A stretch of 64,000 bases of DNA from Marixanthomonas sp. SCSIO 43207. Its GTDB lineage: Bacteria > Bacteroidota > Bacteroidia > Flavobacteriales > Flavobacteriaceae. The stretch spans positions 1,550,001 through 1,614,000 of the forward strand of contig NZ_CP063203.1 of the NCBI RefSeq assembly GCF_019904255.1. Direction: 5' to 3'. Both the position numbers and the translations under genes were made by a program. Of this stretch, positions 8,223-16,347 are shown piece by piece; position 1 is the stretch's first letter; each line of letters starts with the position of its first letter. The notes under the pieces are model-generated. The model worked only from the letters and a program-made list of their open reading frames with translations, did not search any database and was not told where the DNA came from.

Positions 8223-10781
8223 TTAAAACAAAACCTGAACCGAAATATTGGGAGTAAGTCCTAAGGATAGTTCTTCAACTTGATTTACTTTATTAGTTCC
8301 ATTAGCATCAGTATTTAATGCATAGCGAATATTTAATGTATTTTCTTTATTCAATAAATTAAGTACGGCTACATTAACTTTAGCATCAATCCCTGCTGAA
8401 ATATTCCATAGGTATTCTGCTGAAAAATCTGCTCTAAAATAGTCTGGCAATCGCTCTGTATTAGGAGTGTCAAATTGAATAGCATCTTGACCGTTTTGAG
8501 ATATAATTTCACTTCCACGAACCGGAATGGTGTAAGGTTTTCCGCTGTGCCAGTTTATACCCAGCGCTACTTTAAGTTGATGGTAAGAATAACTTCCTGC
8601 AAGAGTTGCTGAATGTCTTATATCTATATTATTCGGAAATTGAGAAGGAGTGAGTGCATCAAAAGTATAATCATTTTGCATAAACAAATAACTAAACCAA
8701 GTGCTAAATCTTTTACTCTTTTTGTTGAGAACAAATTCCAATCCTTTAGCAGTATAACTACCTGTGGCTCGCACAAACTGAAACTGATTTTGAAAACCTT
8801 GATTTGAAGTAGTTATTCCAGAAACTTCTTTGTAAAAGCCCTCTGTAGTCACTAACCAACCTTTTTTTAAAAATCCAAAACCAAGCGAAGCTTGTTTGCT
8901 TTCTAGAATAGGAACATCATCATTGTTTGCTAGTATCCAACGCCTTTTTTCTACACCCAAAAAGTCACTTTCAAAGTCAATGCGTTGGGTGGTAGTTTGA
9001 CTCTTAAATTCCCCCAGAGCTTCTACAAAAAAACCTTTTCCAATTTTTTGATGAACGCTTATTCTGGGTTCTACAAGTATTTTATCAAATTTTTCAAAGT
9101 ACGAAATTCTCCCTCCTACGTGGATTGAGGTGTTGCTTTGATTAGGCGTGTACATAAAGTTTGAAAACACACTGTGCGTTCTTAAAACATTTTTTCTATA
9201 TACTCTAAAACGAGGAATATTTACATCTTGCGTATTGGCAATCCCTATTTCTGAAAACTGATATCCAGATTGCAAATTTATTTTTTCTGAAAATAAAAAA
9301 GTAGCATCAAGCTTAGCACCACCTTCCAAAACTTCATTTTCTTGAAACTGTTGTTGGGTGGTAAATACATTTTTATTGGTAGCATCCAGTATGTAGTAAG
9401 AGCCGTATAACAATGCAGTTGTTTCAATAGCTTCAGTCCAATTACGTTTCCAAGAAATACCGCCTACCAAACTTCGTTGCTGTAAATCACTAGTTTTTGA
9501 TTGATTTGAATCTTCAATGGATTCAGTAAAATCAAGGTTATTATCAATGGTTAAAAAGTTAACTCGTATTGCATCTTTATCTGAAAGATCCCAAAGAAAC
9601 TTGGTGCTAAAATCATAAAAACTAAAGTCTTCATCAGCTATAATTGTAGTTTCATTTTCAGGGTCTTCAATATTTGTGATTTCAGTATCTTGAAAAATTC
9701 GATCAGAATAGGTTTTGTAAACCGGTGTTTCTAAAAATGATAACGAGTGCCGTGCAGAAACTTGTAAACTTGCTCTATCAGAAAGAGGGATGTCTGTAAA
9801 AACACTTCCGTTAATTAAATTAACTCCTATACCTGCCGAAAACTCATTAGATAGTGTGTTTTTTGAACGCATATCAATAACACCAGAAACTCCATCACCA
9901 AAACGTGGATGGGTGCCGTTTTTATAAATAAATACTTCCTTGGTAAGATCTGGATTAAAAGCAGAAATTAACCCGAAAAAATGCCCGCTTTGATATACTT
10001 TTATGTCATCCCAAAGCAATAAGTTTTCATCGTGTGTGCCGCCACGAATATTTATGTTTGAAATGGTTTCGTCTGCACTTTCTACACCTGGAAGTGCTTG
10101 AGAAATTTGTAGTACATCGTTTTCAATTTGCCCTGGTATTAATCCAAAATTTTTTGTGTTGATTGCAATAGCCCCATCTGTTTTTTTATCAATTCCTTTT
10201 ACCAAATAGGTTTCGATAAAAACTTGATCAAGAGCTGTGGCTTTGGGATGTATTATAATTGGGGTACAGTTAGCATTTAATTGACTTACGGAAAGATTAA
10301 TCTTGTGATAGCCCACATGGGTTATAGTAATAAATGCTTCTGAAGATACTTCCTTGGAAAGTAAAAATAAACCTTCACTATTACTCACTGTTGAAACGTA
10401 TGAGTTTTTTACTACAATATTGGCTCCTTCTATTGGTTTTCCACTTTCAGCAGAAATAAGTTTACCGCAATATTGTTGTTGTAATTGTGGAGAAACTACA
10501 GTGACATAGCGATTGTTTAATAGGGTAAATTCTAACTGAGTTTGATTATTCAGTTGTTTTAAAATATCTGGAAGATTTTGTTTCTCTATTGAAAGATTAA
10601 CCGTAATGTTTTTTACTTCTTCAGGAACATATGAAAAACGAATATTAAATGTTTTTTCTAATTGATTCATGGCAACAACCAATGATTGCTTTTCTTGCGT
10701 TTGTCCGGTTACAGATAAACAAAAGAAAAAACATACAATCAAGACGAAAGGAGCTGTCTTTTTAATTGTTTTTTGCTGCAT
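8223..10781 (-). CDS. TonB-dependent receptor with STN signalling domain (FecA-like)
   Basis: 852 residues. Signal peptide 1-27, then an STN domain (about 30-105, with FNIRFSYVPEEV) that passes a ligand signal to the FecR-type anti-sigma factor. Next are a carboxypeptidase-like CNA-B repeat (about 105-190), the plug (about 200-310) and a 22-strand barrel closing in SVQVLF. It imports an unknown ligand through the outer membrane using TonB energy. Its start lies 20 bases inside fecR, so they are translationally coupled. No SusD partner is present, which sets it apart from glycan-uptake SusCD pairs. Induction by the upstream ECF factor is strongly suggested by the promoter at 11687-11718. Confidence 0.93.
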   Translation of the reverse strand: MQQKTIKKTAPFVLIVCFFFCLSVTGQTQEKQSLVVAMNQLEKTFNIRFSYVPEEVKNITVNLSIEKQNLPDILKQLNNQTQLEFTLLNNRYVTVVSPQLQQQYCGKLISAESGKPIEGANIVVKNSYVSTVSNSEGLFLLSKEVSSEAFITITHVGYHKINLSVSQLNANCTPIIIHPKATALDQVFIETYLVKGIDKKTDGAIAINTKNFGLIPGQIENDVLQISQALPGVESADETISNINIRGGTHDENLLLWDDIKVYQSGHFFGLISAFNPDLTKEVFIYKNGTHPRFGDGVSGVIDMRSKNTLSNEFSAGIGVNLINGSVFTDIPLSDRASLQVSARHSLSFLETPVYKTYSDRIFQDTEITNIEDPENETTIIADEDFSFYDFSTKFLWDLSDKDAIRVNFLTIDNNLDFTESIEDSNQSKTSDLQQRSLVGGISWKRNWTEAIETTALLYGSYYILDATNKNVFTTQQQFQENEVLEGGAKLDATFLFSEKINLQSGYQFSEIGIANTQDVNIPRFRVYRKNVLRTHSVFSNFMYTPNQSNTSIHVGGRISYFEKFDKILVEPRISVHQKIGKGFFVEALGEFKSQTTTQRIDFESDFLGVEKRRWILANNDDVPILESKQASLGFGFLKKGWLVTTEGFYKEVSGITTSNQGFQNQFQFVRATGSYTAKGLEFVLNKKSKRFSTWFSYLFMQNDYTFDALTPSQFPNNIDIRHSATLAGSYSYHQLKVALGINWHSGKPYTIPVRGSEIISQNGQDAIQFDTPNTERLPDYFRADFSAEYLWNISAGIDAKVNVAVLNLLNKENTLNIRYALNTDANGTNKVNQVEELSLGLTPNISVQVLF

Positions 10782-11670
10782 ATAGAGTCACCTGGTCTTC
10801 TTTAATAGTATAGGTTATATTAAGAGGGGCGCAAATTAATTGTAGTGCCAAATTTACATCAGTATGTGTAAAACTACCTGAAAAGCGTTTGTTTAAAAGG
10901 TTTTTAGGTGCTTTCACATTAATATCATACTGTCTTTGCAGTTCATCAAGCACGGTAGCTAAAGTTGCGTTTTCAAAGCTACTTTCATTATCAATCCAAG
11001 CGGGTGCAACTGCTTTTGTTAGATTTTTAGAAATCAATTTACCTTCAATAACTTGAAGGCTTTTACCTGCAGGTACTTGCACCAAGCTGTCATTAAAAGA
11101 TACACTTACCAAACCTTCATAACAAACAACATTGAGCTTTGAATCACGAGTAAATACATTAAACTGTGTTCCTAAAACGGTTACAGAACCATTTTTAGTC
11201 TGTACTGTAAAGGTGTTTCCTTTGGTAACTTTAAAATAGGCTTCCCCAGTAAGGTTGAGGTTTCGGTGAGTGTTCCATTCATTTTTTTTATAAGTAACAG
11301 TTGAGTTGGCATTTAAAGCTACTTCAGAACCATCGGGGAGGTTAAAAGTTTCTTTCTCTGCAACCGAAGTTGAAATAGTTGTTCCCAATGAATTAATATA
11401 TAGATAACCAGCAATCAAAACAGCAAAAACAGCAGCTACTTTTAAAATAGTAGTAAATGGGTTAAGCTTTTTAACTTTTGGTTTTTGTTGAACCTTTTCT
11501 GAAATAGCCTTGAAAGTAGCTTCTTTATCAAATTCTGGTGCTTCAAAATGTGTTGTAGCCTCTGCAATTTTTATATAAGACGCATAGTTAGGGTCGTTTT
11601 TTAATTGCTCAATTTCTTCTGCAGTGGCAGTTTGATTTAAAAACTTATGTAATATGTAATCTTTTTCCAT
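10762..11670 (-). CDS. FecR-family anti-sigma factor
   Basis: About 302 residues: cytoplasmic sigma-binding segment (1-80), one membrane helix about 84-107, FecR domain with FNLPDGSEVALNANSTV, GEAYFKV and VLGTQFNV, and a C-terminal DUF4974-type domain (FENATLATVLDELQRQYDI). It holds the ECF factor at the membrane until the receptor STN domain signals. An upstream in-frame ATG at 11685 exists, but the ECF-type -10 element ends two bases before it, so the transcript probably starts at or after that ATG; the ATG at 11670 is therefore preferred. Overlaps the receptor gene by 20 bases. Confidence 0.92.
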   Translation of the reverse strand: MEKDYILHKFLNQTATAEEIEQLKNDPNYASYIKIAEATTHFEAPEFDKEATFKAISEKVQQKPKVKKLNPFTTILKVAAVFAVLIAGYLYINSLGTTISTSVAEKETFNLPDGSEVALNANSTVTYKKNEWNTHRNLNLTGEAYFKVTKGNTFTVQTKNGSVTVLGTQFNVFTRDSKLNVVCYEGLVSVSFNDSLVQVPAGKSLQVIEGKLISKNLTKAVAPAWIDNESSFENATLATVLDELQRQYDINVKAPKNLLNKRFSGSFTHTDVNLALQLICAPLNITYTIKEDQVTLYAAKNN

Positions 11671-11686
11671 ATTGGTACGTTTCATA

Positions 11687-11718
11687 GTTATAACAGCTAA
11701 GGTTTTAAATACCCTACC
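11687..11718 (-). promoter_or_regulatory. ECF-sigma promoter site C, before fecR-tonB
   Basis: On the minus strand GGTAGGG (11718-11712), 16 bases, then TGTTATAAC (11695-11687). The spacing is identical to the two sites before lipoprotein genes 1 and 3. The -35-like element abuts the TAA stop codon of the sigma gene, so anti-sigma and receptor can be transcribed separately from sigma. Confidence 0.8.
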
Positions 11719-12228
11719 TTAAATAGAACCAATTTCTTCCCGAAGCGTTTTTAAAGCAAGGCTCATCCTTTTTTCAACTGCTTTTACTGAAATGTCAAGA
11801 ATTTCGGCTATTTCTTTATATTTTTTTCCTTCAATTCTATTTAGTAAAAAAGCTGTGCGTTGTGCTTCAGATAAACGCGCAATAGCATCTTGCAATTTTT
11901 TTTGAAATTGTTTTTCTTCCATTAAAAATTGAGGAGATTGATTTTCTATCGAGTTTGGTTTGTTTTTAGCATGTTTTAAAACCACTTTTTTATGTGCCAC
12001 TTCATTTAAAAAAGCATTATTGGTTATGGTATATAAAAAGGATTTTGCTTTATCTACGGGAACTTTGGCGCAGTTTTGCCATAACTTTACAAAGGCATCT
12101 TGTACTAGATCTTCTGCTTGTGCTTTATCACCGCATTTAAAAAAAATAAACCGCCAAATTGCTTGACTGTGCTCGTTATACACTTTGCTAAAAGTGTTTT
12201 CATTGCAAATTGTCGTATTTTTATTCAT
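11719..12228 (-). CDS. ECF RNA polymerase sigma factor (FecI-type)
   Basis: 169 residues. Region 2 (about 15-80) includes the polymerase-binding CGDKAQAEDLVQDAFVKLWQN. Region 4 (about 110-165) has the helix-turn-helix EGKKYKEIAEILDISVKAVEKRMSLALK. No extra domains. It should direct polymerase to the GGTAGGG-N16-TGTT sites found three times here. Its own upstream region has a housekeeping-type promoter rather than the ECF motif, so its basal expression looks constitutive, with activity controlled by FecR. Confidence 0.94.
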   Translation of the reverse strand: MNKNTTICNENTFSKVYNEHSQAIWRFIFFKCGDKAQAEDLVQDAFVKLWQNCAKVPVDKAKSFLYTITNNAFLNEVAHKKVVLKHAKNKPNSIENQSPQFLMEEKQFQKKLQDAIARLSEAQRTAFLLNRIEGKKYKEIAEILDISVKAVEKRMSLALKTLREEIGSI

Positions 12229-12248
12229 AAAGCAGTTTGTGTGCTTAC

Positions 12249-12280
12249 CAAATATATCTAAAAAAAAAGTTTAAAATCAA
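12249..12280 (-). promoter_or_regulatory. Housekeeping promoter of the ECF sigma gene
   Basis: On the minus strand TTG (12280-12278), 21 bases, TATATTTG (12256-12249), ending 20 bases before the sigma ATG. The TTG is directly next to the -35-like GGTAGGG (12281-12287) of the divergent lipoprotein promoter, so the two polymerases would occupy touching DNA. Confidence 0.65.
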
Positions 12281-12312
12281 GGTAGGGTTTTTTACAGCTT
12301 ACTTGTTATAAC
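12281..12312 (+). promoter_or_regulatory. ECF-sigma promoter site A, before lipoprotein 1
   Basis: GGTAGGG (12281-12287), 16 bases starting with a six-T run, then TGTTATAAC (12304-12312); ATG follows 17 bases later. Matches site B base for base over the first 15 positions and site C over the whole -10 part. Confidence 0.82.
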
Positions 12313-12329
12313 AACACAAAGCATAAACC

Positions 12330-14099
12330 ATGAAAAGAAAAATTACATTATTTACTTTTTTAATCCTTTTTGGGTTGATTTTTTCTGCTTGTCAAAAAGA
12401 GGAATCCGAATTTATTGATGAAACCGACCAAGATGAAACCATCACTGCAAATTCTACCTTAACCAATTTAATGCTTCGTACCTCACAAAACCCAGGAAGT
12501 AATGATGATATTATTGATGGAAACAGTTGTTCTCAAGTAAAATATCCGGTATCAGTAATTGCCAATGGTCAAGAACTTGTAATTGAAAGTGAAGCCGATA
12601 TTGCATTAATTCAAGCGGTATTTGACCAATTTCCTAATGATACAGATACGCTTGAGATTGTTTTTCCTATAACCCTTATACTTCAAGATTTTTCTGAAAT
12701 TATTATCAATGATCAGGCAGAATTAAACGCACTCATTGCTGCCTGTCAAGGACAGTCTGAAATTGACTGCGTAGATTTTATATACCCAATTGACTTTTTT
12801 GTTTTTAACTCAAGCACAGAACAAACACAAACCATTACAATTAATAATGATGCAGAGTTGTATTTGTTTTTATTTAGCCTAGATGAAAATGATATAGTGA
12901 GTATACGTTTTCCTATTTCAGTAATCTTACAAGATGGAAGTACTATTGAAGTTGCCAATAATCAAGAGCTTGAAGATCTATTAACCAATGCAAATTGTGA
13001 TGATAGTGATGATGATGGAGGTGTAAGCGATTTTGAAGAAAACCTTACAACCGGAAGTTGGTATGTAACGTACTTTTTTGACGATTTTGATGAAACCAGT
13101 GATTTTGAAGGATACCAATTTTCCTTTGCAACAAATAATACAGCACAAGCAACCAACGGCTCCAACACGGTTAACGGAACTTGGAATGTAACATCAAGCA
13201 GTACACCAGATCTAAAACTTTTCTTCGGAAATAATGATCCGTTTGATGAATTGGACGAAGATTGGGAAATACTAGAAGCAACTTCAGAAATAATTAGACT
13301 AAAACATATAAGCGGTGGTGATGGAAGTGTTGATTATTTAACGTATGAGCGCAACCCAAACAATGACGGCTCAAATGAAGCCTTGAATATCCTTATTGAA
13401 AATCTTACCACGGCAAGTTGGTTTATAACCTTGTATGAAGACGATGGAAATAACGCAACCAATGATTATAATGGTTATGAGTTTACTTTTTTTACAAATG
13501 GTTCAGCGATAGCAGAAAATGCTTCAGAAACGATAAATGGTTTTTGGTCTGTTGAAGATGATGATAGTGGCTTTGATATTGTTTTTAATTTTGAAAACTC
13601 AGGTAGTGATGACCCTTTTGAAGAGTTGAATGATGACTGGGATGTACTTGAATCTTCAGATATAATCTTGCGTTTAAGCGATAATAGTGGAGGTAGCGGC
13701 ACAGATTTATTAACTTTTGAACGCGAACCCAATACCGGTGGCGGTGGTGATGATCCAGACCCGCAAGAACTACGTGATATTCTTCAAGATGGAACTTGGT
13801 TTGTCAAAACCTATTTAGACGATGGCGATAATGAGACCGCTGTTTTCAATGGTTATGACTTTACATTCTTATCAAACCAAACAGTATCTGCAACCAACGG
13901 TTCTTCAACTGTTGATGGAATATGGATTGTCACATTAGTAGGTCAAAATTTAAACTTTGAGTTTGATATGGACAGCCCAATTAATGATGCAGATGATGAT
14001 GAATACAAAGTATTGCAATATACCCAAGACTCTGTTACGTTTATCATTAGAGATAGTAGTGGTAATATAGAAGACACATTGACTTTTGAAAAAAATTAA
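12330..14099 (+). CDS. Surface lipoprotein 1 with two N-terminal units and three DWD repeats
   Basis: 589 residues. Lipobox LIFSAC with lipidated Cys21, followed by QKEE, a flavobacterial lipoprotein export signal (Lys plus acidic residues) that places such proteins on the cell surface. Two related N-terminal units (about 67-139 and 145-222) share the pattern Cys...YP(V/I)...FPI..ILQD.S.I...EL..L. Three approximately 110-residue repeats follow (about 234-345, 353-468, 481-589): GSW...DD..eT.df.gY.F.F...G.W...DPF(D/E)(E/D)L.(D/E)DW(D/E)...SGG.G..D.LtFe. The third has lost the DPF/DW core. The G-x-W start and beta pattern suggest a lipocalin-like fold, and the acidic core could bind Ca2+; both are inferences. 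No enzyme motif is seen. Confidence 0.8.
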   Translation: MKRKITLFTFLILFGLIFSACQKEESEFIDETDQDETITANSTLTNLMLRTSQNPGSNDDIIDGNSCSQVKYPVSVIANGQELVIESEADIALIQAVFDQFPNDTDTLEIVFPITLILQDFSEIIINDQAELNALIAACQGQSEIDCVDFIYPIDFFVFNSSTEQTQTITINNDAELYLFLFSLDENDIVSIRFPISVILQDGSTIEVANNQELEDLLTNANCDDSDDDGGVSDFEENLTTGSWYVTYFFDDFDETSDFEGYQFSFATNNTAQATNGSNTVNGTWNVTSSSTPDLKLFFGNNDPFDELDEDWEILEATSEIIRLKHISGGDGSVDYLTYERNPNNDGSNEALNILIENLTTASWFITLYEDDGNNATNDYNGYEFTFFTNGSAIAENASETINGFWSVEDDDSGFDIVFNFENSGSDDPFEELNDDWDVLESSDIILRLSDNSGGSGTDLLTFEREPNTGGGGDDPDPQELRDILQDGTWFVKTYLDDGDNETAVFNGYDFTFLSNQTVSATNGSSTVDGIWIVTLVGQNLNFEFDMDSPINDADDDEYKVLQYTQDSVTFIIRDSSGNIEDTLTFEKN

Positions 14100-14123
14100 A
14101 TACAACTCCTTAAATACATAATT

Positions 14124-14609
14124 ATGAAAACTAAAATAGCAACAATCTTTTCAATATTCATCTTTATAATCACGCTAGTTGGTTGTTCTGAAGATGATGA
14201 TAGTGATAGTAATAACTCTAATCAAATTAACATCACTCAAGCTACTCAAAACACTCAAAACGGTACTTGGAGAATAAGCTCATTTATAGACTCGGGAGAA
14301 GATGAAACAAATGATTTTACAGGTTTTATTTTTGATTTTAAAAATGACGGTAGTGTGATGGCGAGTAGGGGCGAATTGACAGTTTTAGGAACTTGGTCAA
14401 TAAATGACAGTAGCAACTCATCTGATGATGATGACGGAAGCTCTGATGACGTAGATTTTAATTTGTTTTTTAATGTTCCCGAATCAAATGATTTTGATGA
14501 TTTAAGTGACGATTGGGATATAACATCGATATCATCTTCAAAAATTGAGTTAATTGACGTAAGCGGCGGAAATGGAGGTACAGATATTCTCGTTTTTGAA
14601 AAAATCTAA
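14124..14609 (+). CDS. Surface lipoprotein 2, single DWD repeat
   Basis: 161 residues. Lipobox TLVGC with Cys about residue 21 followed by SEDDD, an acidic export-type signal. After a Ser/Asp/Asn-rich linker comes a single copy of the repeat of lipoprotein 1 (NGTWRISSFIDSGEDETNDF ... FDDLSDDWDITS ... DVSGGNGGTDILVFEK), interrupted by an Asp/Ser-rich insertion. It starts 24 bases after lipoprotein 1, so the two are co-transcribed from the ECF promoter at 12281, and a hairpin terminator follows. Function unknown. Confidence 0.75.
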   Translation: MKTKIATIFSIFIFIITLVGCSEDDDSDSNNSNQINITQATQNTQNGTWRISSFIDSGEDETNDFTGFIFDFKNDGSVMASRGELTVLGTWSINDSSNSSDDDDGSSDDVDFNLFFNVPESNDFDDLSDDWDITSISSSKIELIDVSGGNGGTDILVFEKI

Positions 14610-14631
14610 TATTTCATTTTATTAACTCCTC

Positions 14632-14663
14632 AAAAACCATCTTACTTGTAAGGTGGTTTTTTT
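14632..14663 (+). terminator. Terminator after lipoprotein 2
   Basis: AACCATCTTAC pairs with GTAAGGTGGTT (one G-T pair), followed by seven T. It separates the lipoprotein 1-2 unit from lipoprotein 3. Confidence 0.75.
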
Positions 14664-14697
14664 ATAGTTGACTTTCAGAATTAAAAATCAATTATAT

Positions 14698-14729
14698 GGT
14701 AGGGTTTTTTACTAGCAACTTGTTCTATT
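14698..14729 (+). promoter_or_regulatory. ECF-sigma promoter site B, before lipoprotein 3
   Basis: GGTAGGG (14698-14704), 16 bases with the same T6-AC start as site A, then TGTTCTATT (14721-14729). ATG 23 bases downstream. Confidence 0.8.
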
Positions 14730-14752
14730 AATACAAAACCCAAAAAGATATA

Positions 14753-16276
14753 ATGATGAAAAGATTAACCAACATTTCAGTTTTAGTAGGCTTGTTTTTA
14801 CTTTTGGCAACCGCATGTTCAAAAGAAGATGATCAGCCAACTTCAGATCCCAACTCAAACACTGTAGAAGTAGATTCAGAATTTAGTAACCTATTAATTA
14901 GAACTTCAGATCAAAATAATAATGAACCTATAGATTGTTTAGACTTTGTTTATCCTATTAACTTCTTTATTTATAATTCAAGTCAAGAACAAATAGGTAC
15001 TCAAACAGTAAATAATGATACAGAACTATTAAGCTTTTTACTCTCCCTAGAAAGCGGAACGTACATTGAAATAGATTTTCCTATAAACGTAATTTTAAAA
15101 GATGGAAGTGCCGTTGAAGTAAACAGCAATGCTGAATTAGTAACTCTTATAACAGATTGTTCATCAAATGGCGGAAATACCATTCCAAATGACTTTGAAA
15201 GCATATTAACTTCCGGCTCTTGGTATTTAACCTATTTTTTTGATGATGAAGATGAAACCTCAGATTTTGGAGGATATGAATTTACATTTGCTACAGATAA
15301 TAGCGCACAAGCTACCAATGGCACCAACACCATAAATGGTAATTGGAATTTAACAACAAGTAGTACACCAGACCTAGAACTTTTCTTCGGAAACAATGAC
15401 CCTTTTGACGAACTAGATGAAGATTGGGATATAATTGAAGCAACTCAAGATATTATAAAATTAAAACACATAAGTGGTGGTGACGGAAGTGTTGATTACC
15501 TAACTTTTGAAAGAACGCCTACTACCGGCGGTGGTGGCAACGGTGATACAGCAGGATTTATAAACACCTTAACCAATGATATCTGGTATGTAAATTTACT
15601 AGAAGATGATGGTACAAATGAAACTTGTGACTATGTAGCTTATGAGTTTGATTTTAATTCAGATGAAACAGTAGTAGCAACTTCAGCAAACAATACAATA
15701 AACGGAACCTGGACTGTAACCAATAGCAGTAGTGGGCTTGACTTACTACTTAATTTTGAAATTACTGGTGAAAATGATCCATTTGATGATTTAAATGATG
15801 ATTGGGATGTAAGCAATTTTAATTCAGAAAGTATTGAACTCATTGATGTAAGTGGCGGCAATGGAGGCACCGATTATTTAAACTTCGGAAGAAATCCATA
15901 TGAAGACTGTAATGGAGGCGGAAATACAGAAAACCTAGAAATCATTTTAATTGACGGGCAATGGTTTGTTCAAAGTTATATAGATGACGGTGATGATGAA
16001 ACCAATGATTATAATGGTTATACGTTTACATTTAACACAGACGGAACTGCAGTTGCACAGAGTAATGGCAATACCGTGAATGGAACGTGGAGTGTAGTGA
16101 CAAGTGGCTCAGGCTTAGATCTGGTTTTAAACTTTGAAATAGACAATGAAAATGACCCTTTTGATGATTTAAATGATGATTGGGATGTTGAACAATTTAC
16201 AGATGTTCTAGTAGATTTAAAAGATGTGAGTGGTGGTGATGGTAGTACCGATCTTTTAACTTTTGCGAAGTTGTAA
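14753..16276 (+). CDS. Surface lipoprotein 3, paralogue of lipoprotein 1
   Basis: 507 residues; the start is ATGATG, so the second ATG (14756) is equally possible. Lipobox LLATAC with Cys22, then SKEDD, a classic surface export signal. One N-terminal unit (about 62-140, Cys-LDFVYPINFF ... FPINVILKDGS) and three DWD repeats. The first repeat is closer to repeat 1 of lipoprotein 1 (shared FFGNNDPFDELDEDW and KHISGGDGSVDYLT) than to its own other repeats, so a multi-domain ancestor was duplicated. All three repeats keep the DPF-D-x-L-x-x-DWD core. It has its own ECF promoter and terminator. Confidence 0.8.
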   Translation: MMKRLTNISVLVGLFLLLATACSKEDDQPTSDPNSNTVEVDSEFSNLLIRTSDQNNNEPIDCLDFVYPINFFIYNSSQEQIGTQTVNNDTELLSFLLSLESGTYIEIDFPINVILKDGSAVEVNSNAELVTLITDCSSNGGNTIPNDFESILTSGSWYLTYFFDDEDETSDFGGYEFTFATDNSAQATNGTNTINGNWNLTTSSTPDLELFFGNNDPFDELDEDWDIIEATQDIIKLKHISGGDGSVDYLTFERTPTTGGGGNGDTAGFINTLTNDIWYVNLLEDDGTNETCDYVAYEFDFNSDETVVATSANNTINGTWTVTNSSSGLDLLLNFEITGENDPFDDLNDDWDVSNFNSESIELIDVSGGNGGTDYLNFGRNPYEDCNGGGNTENLEIILIDGQWFVQSYIDDGDDETNDYNGYTFTFNTDGTAVAQSNGNTVNGTWSVVTSGSGLDLVLNFEIDNENDPFDDLNDDWDVEQFTDVLVDLKDVSGGDGSTDLLTFAKL

Positions 16277-16292
16277 CCTTCTTTTGCCCTAC

Positions 16293-16325
16293 AAAAAAGC
16301 CTTTCTATGTTAAGAAAGGCTTTTT
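16293..16325 (+). terminator. Terminator after lipoprotein 3
   Basis: AAAAGCCTTTCT and AGAAAGGCTTTT form a perfect stem with a six-base loop, flanked by A and T runs, so it can also serve the convergent M28 peptidase gene. Confidence 0.85.
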
Positions 16326-16347
16326 AATAGGTTCTGTTTTAAAACAG

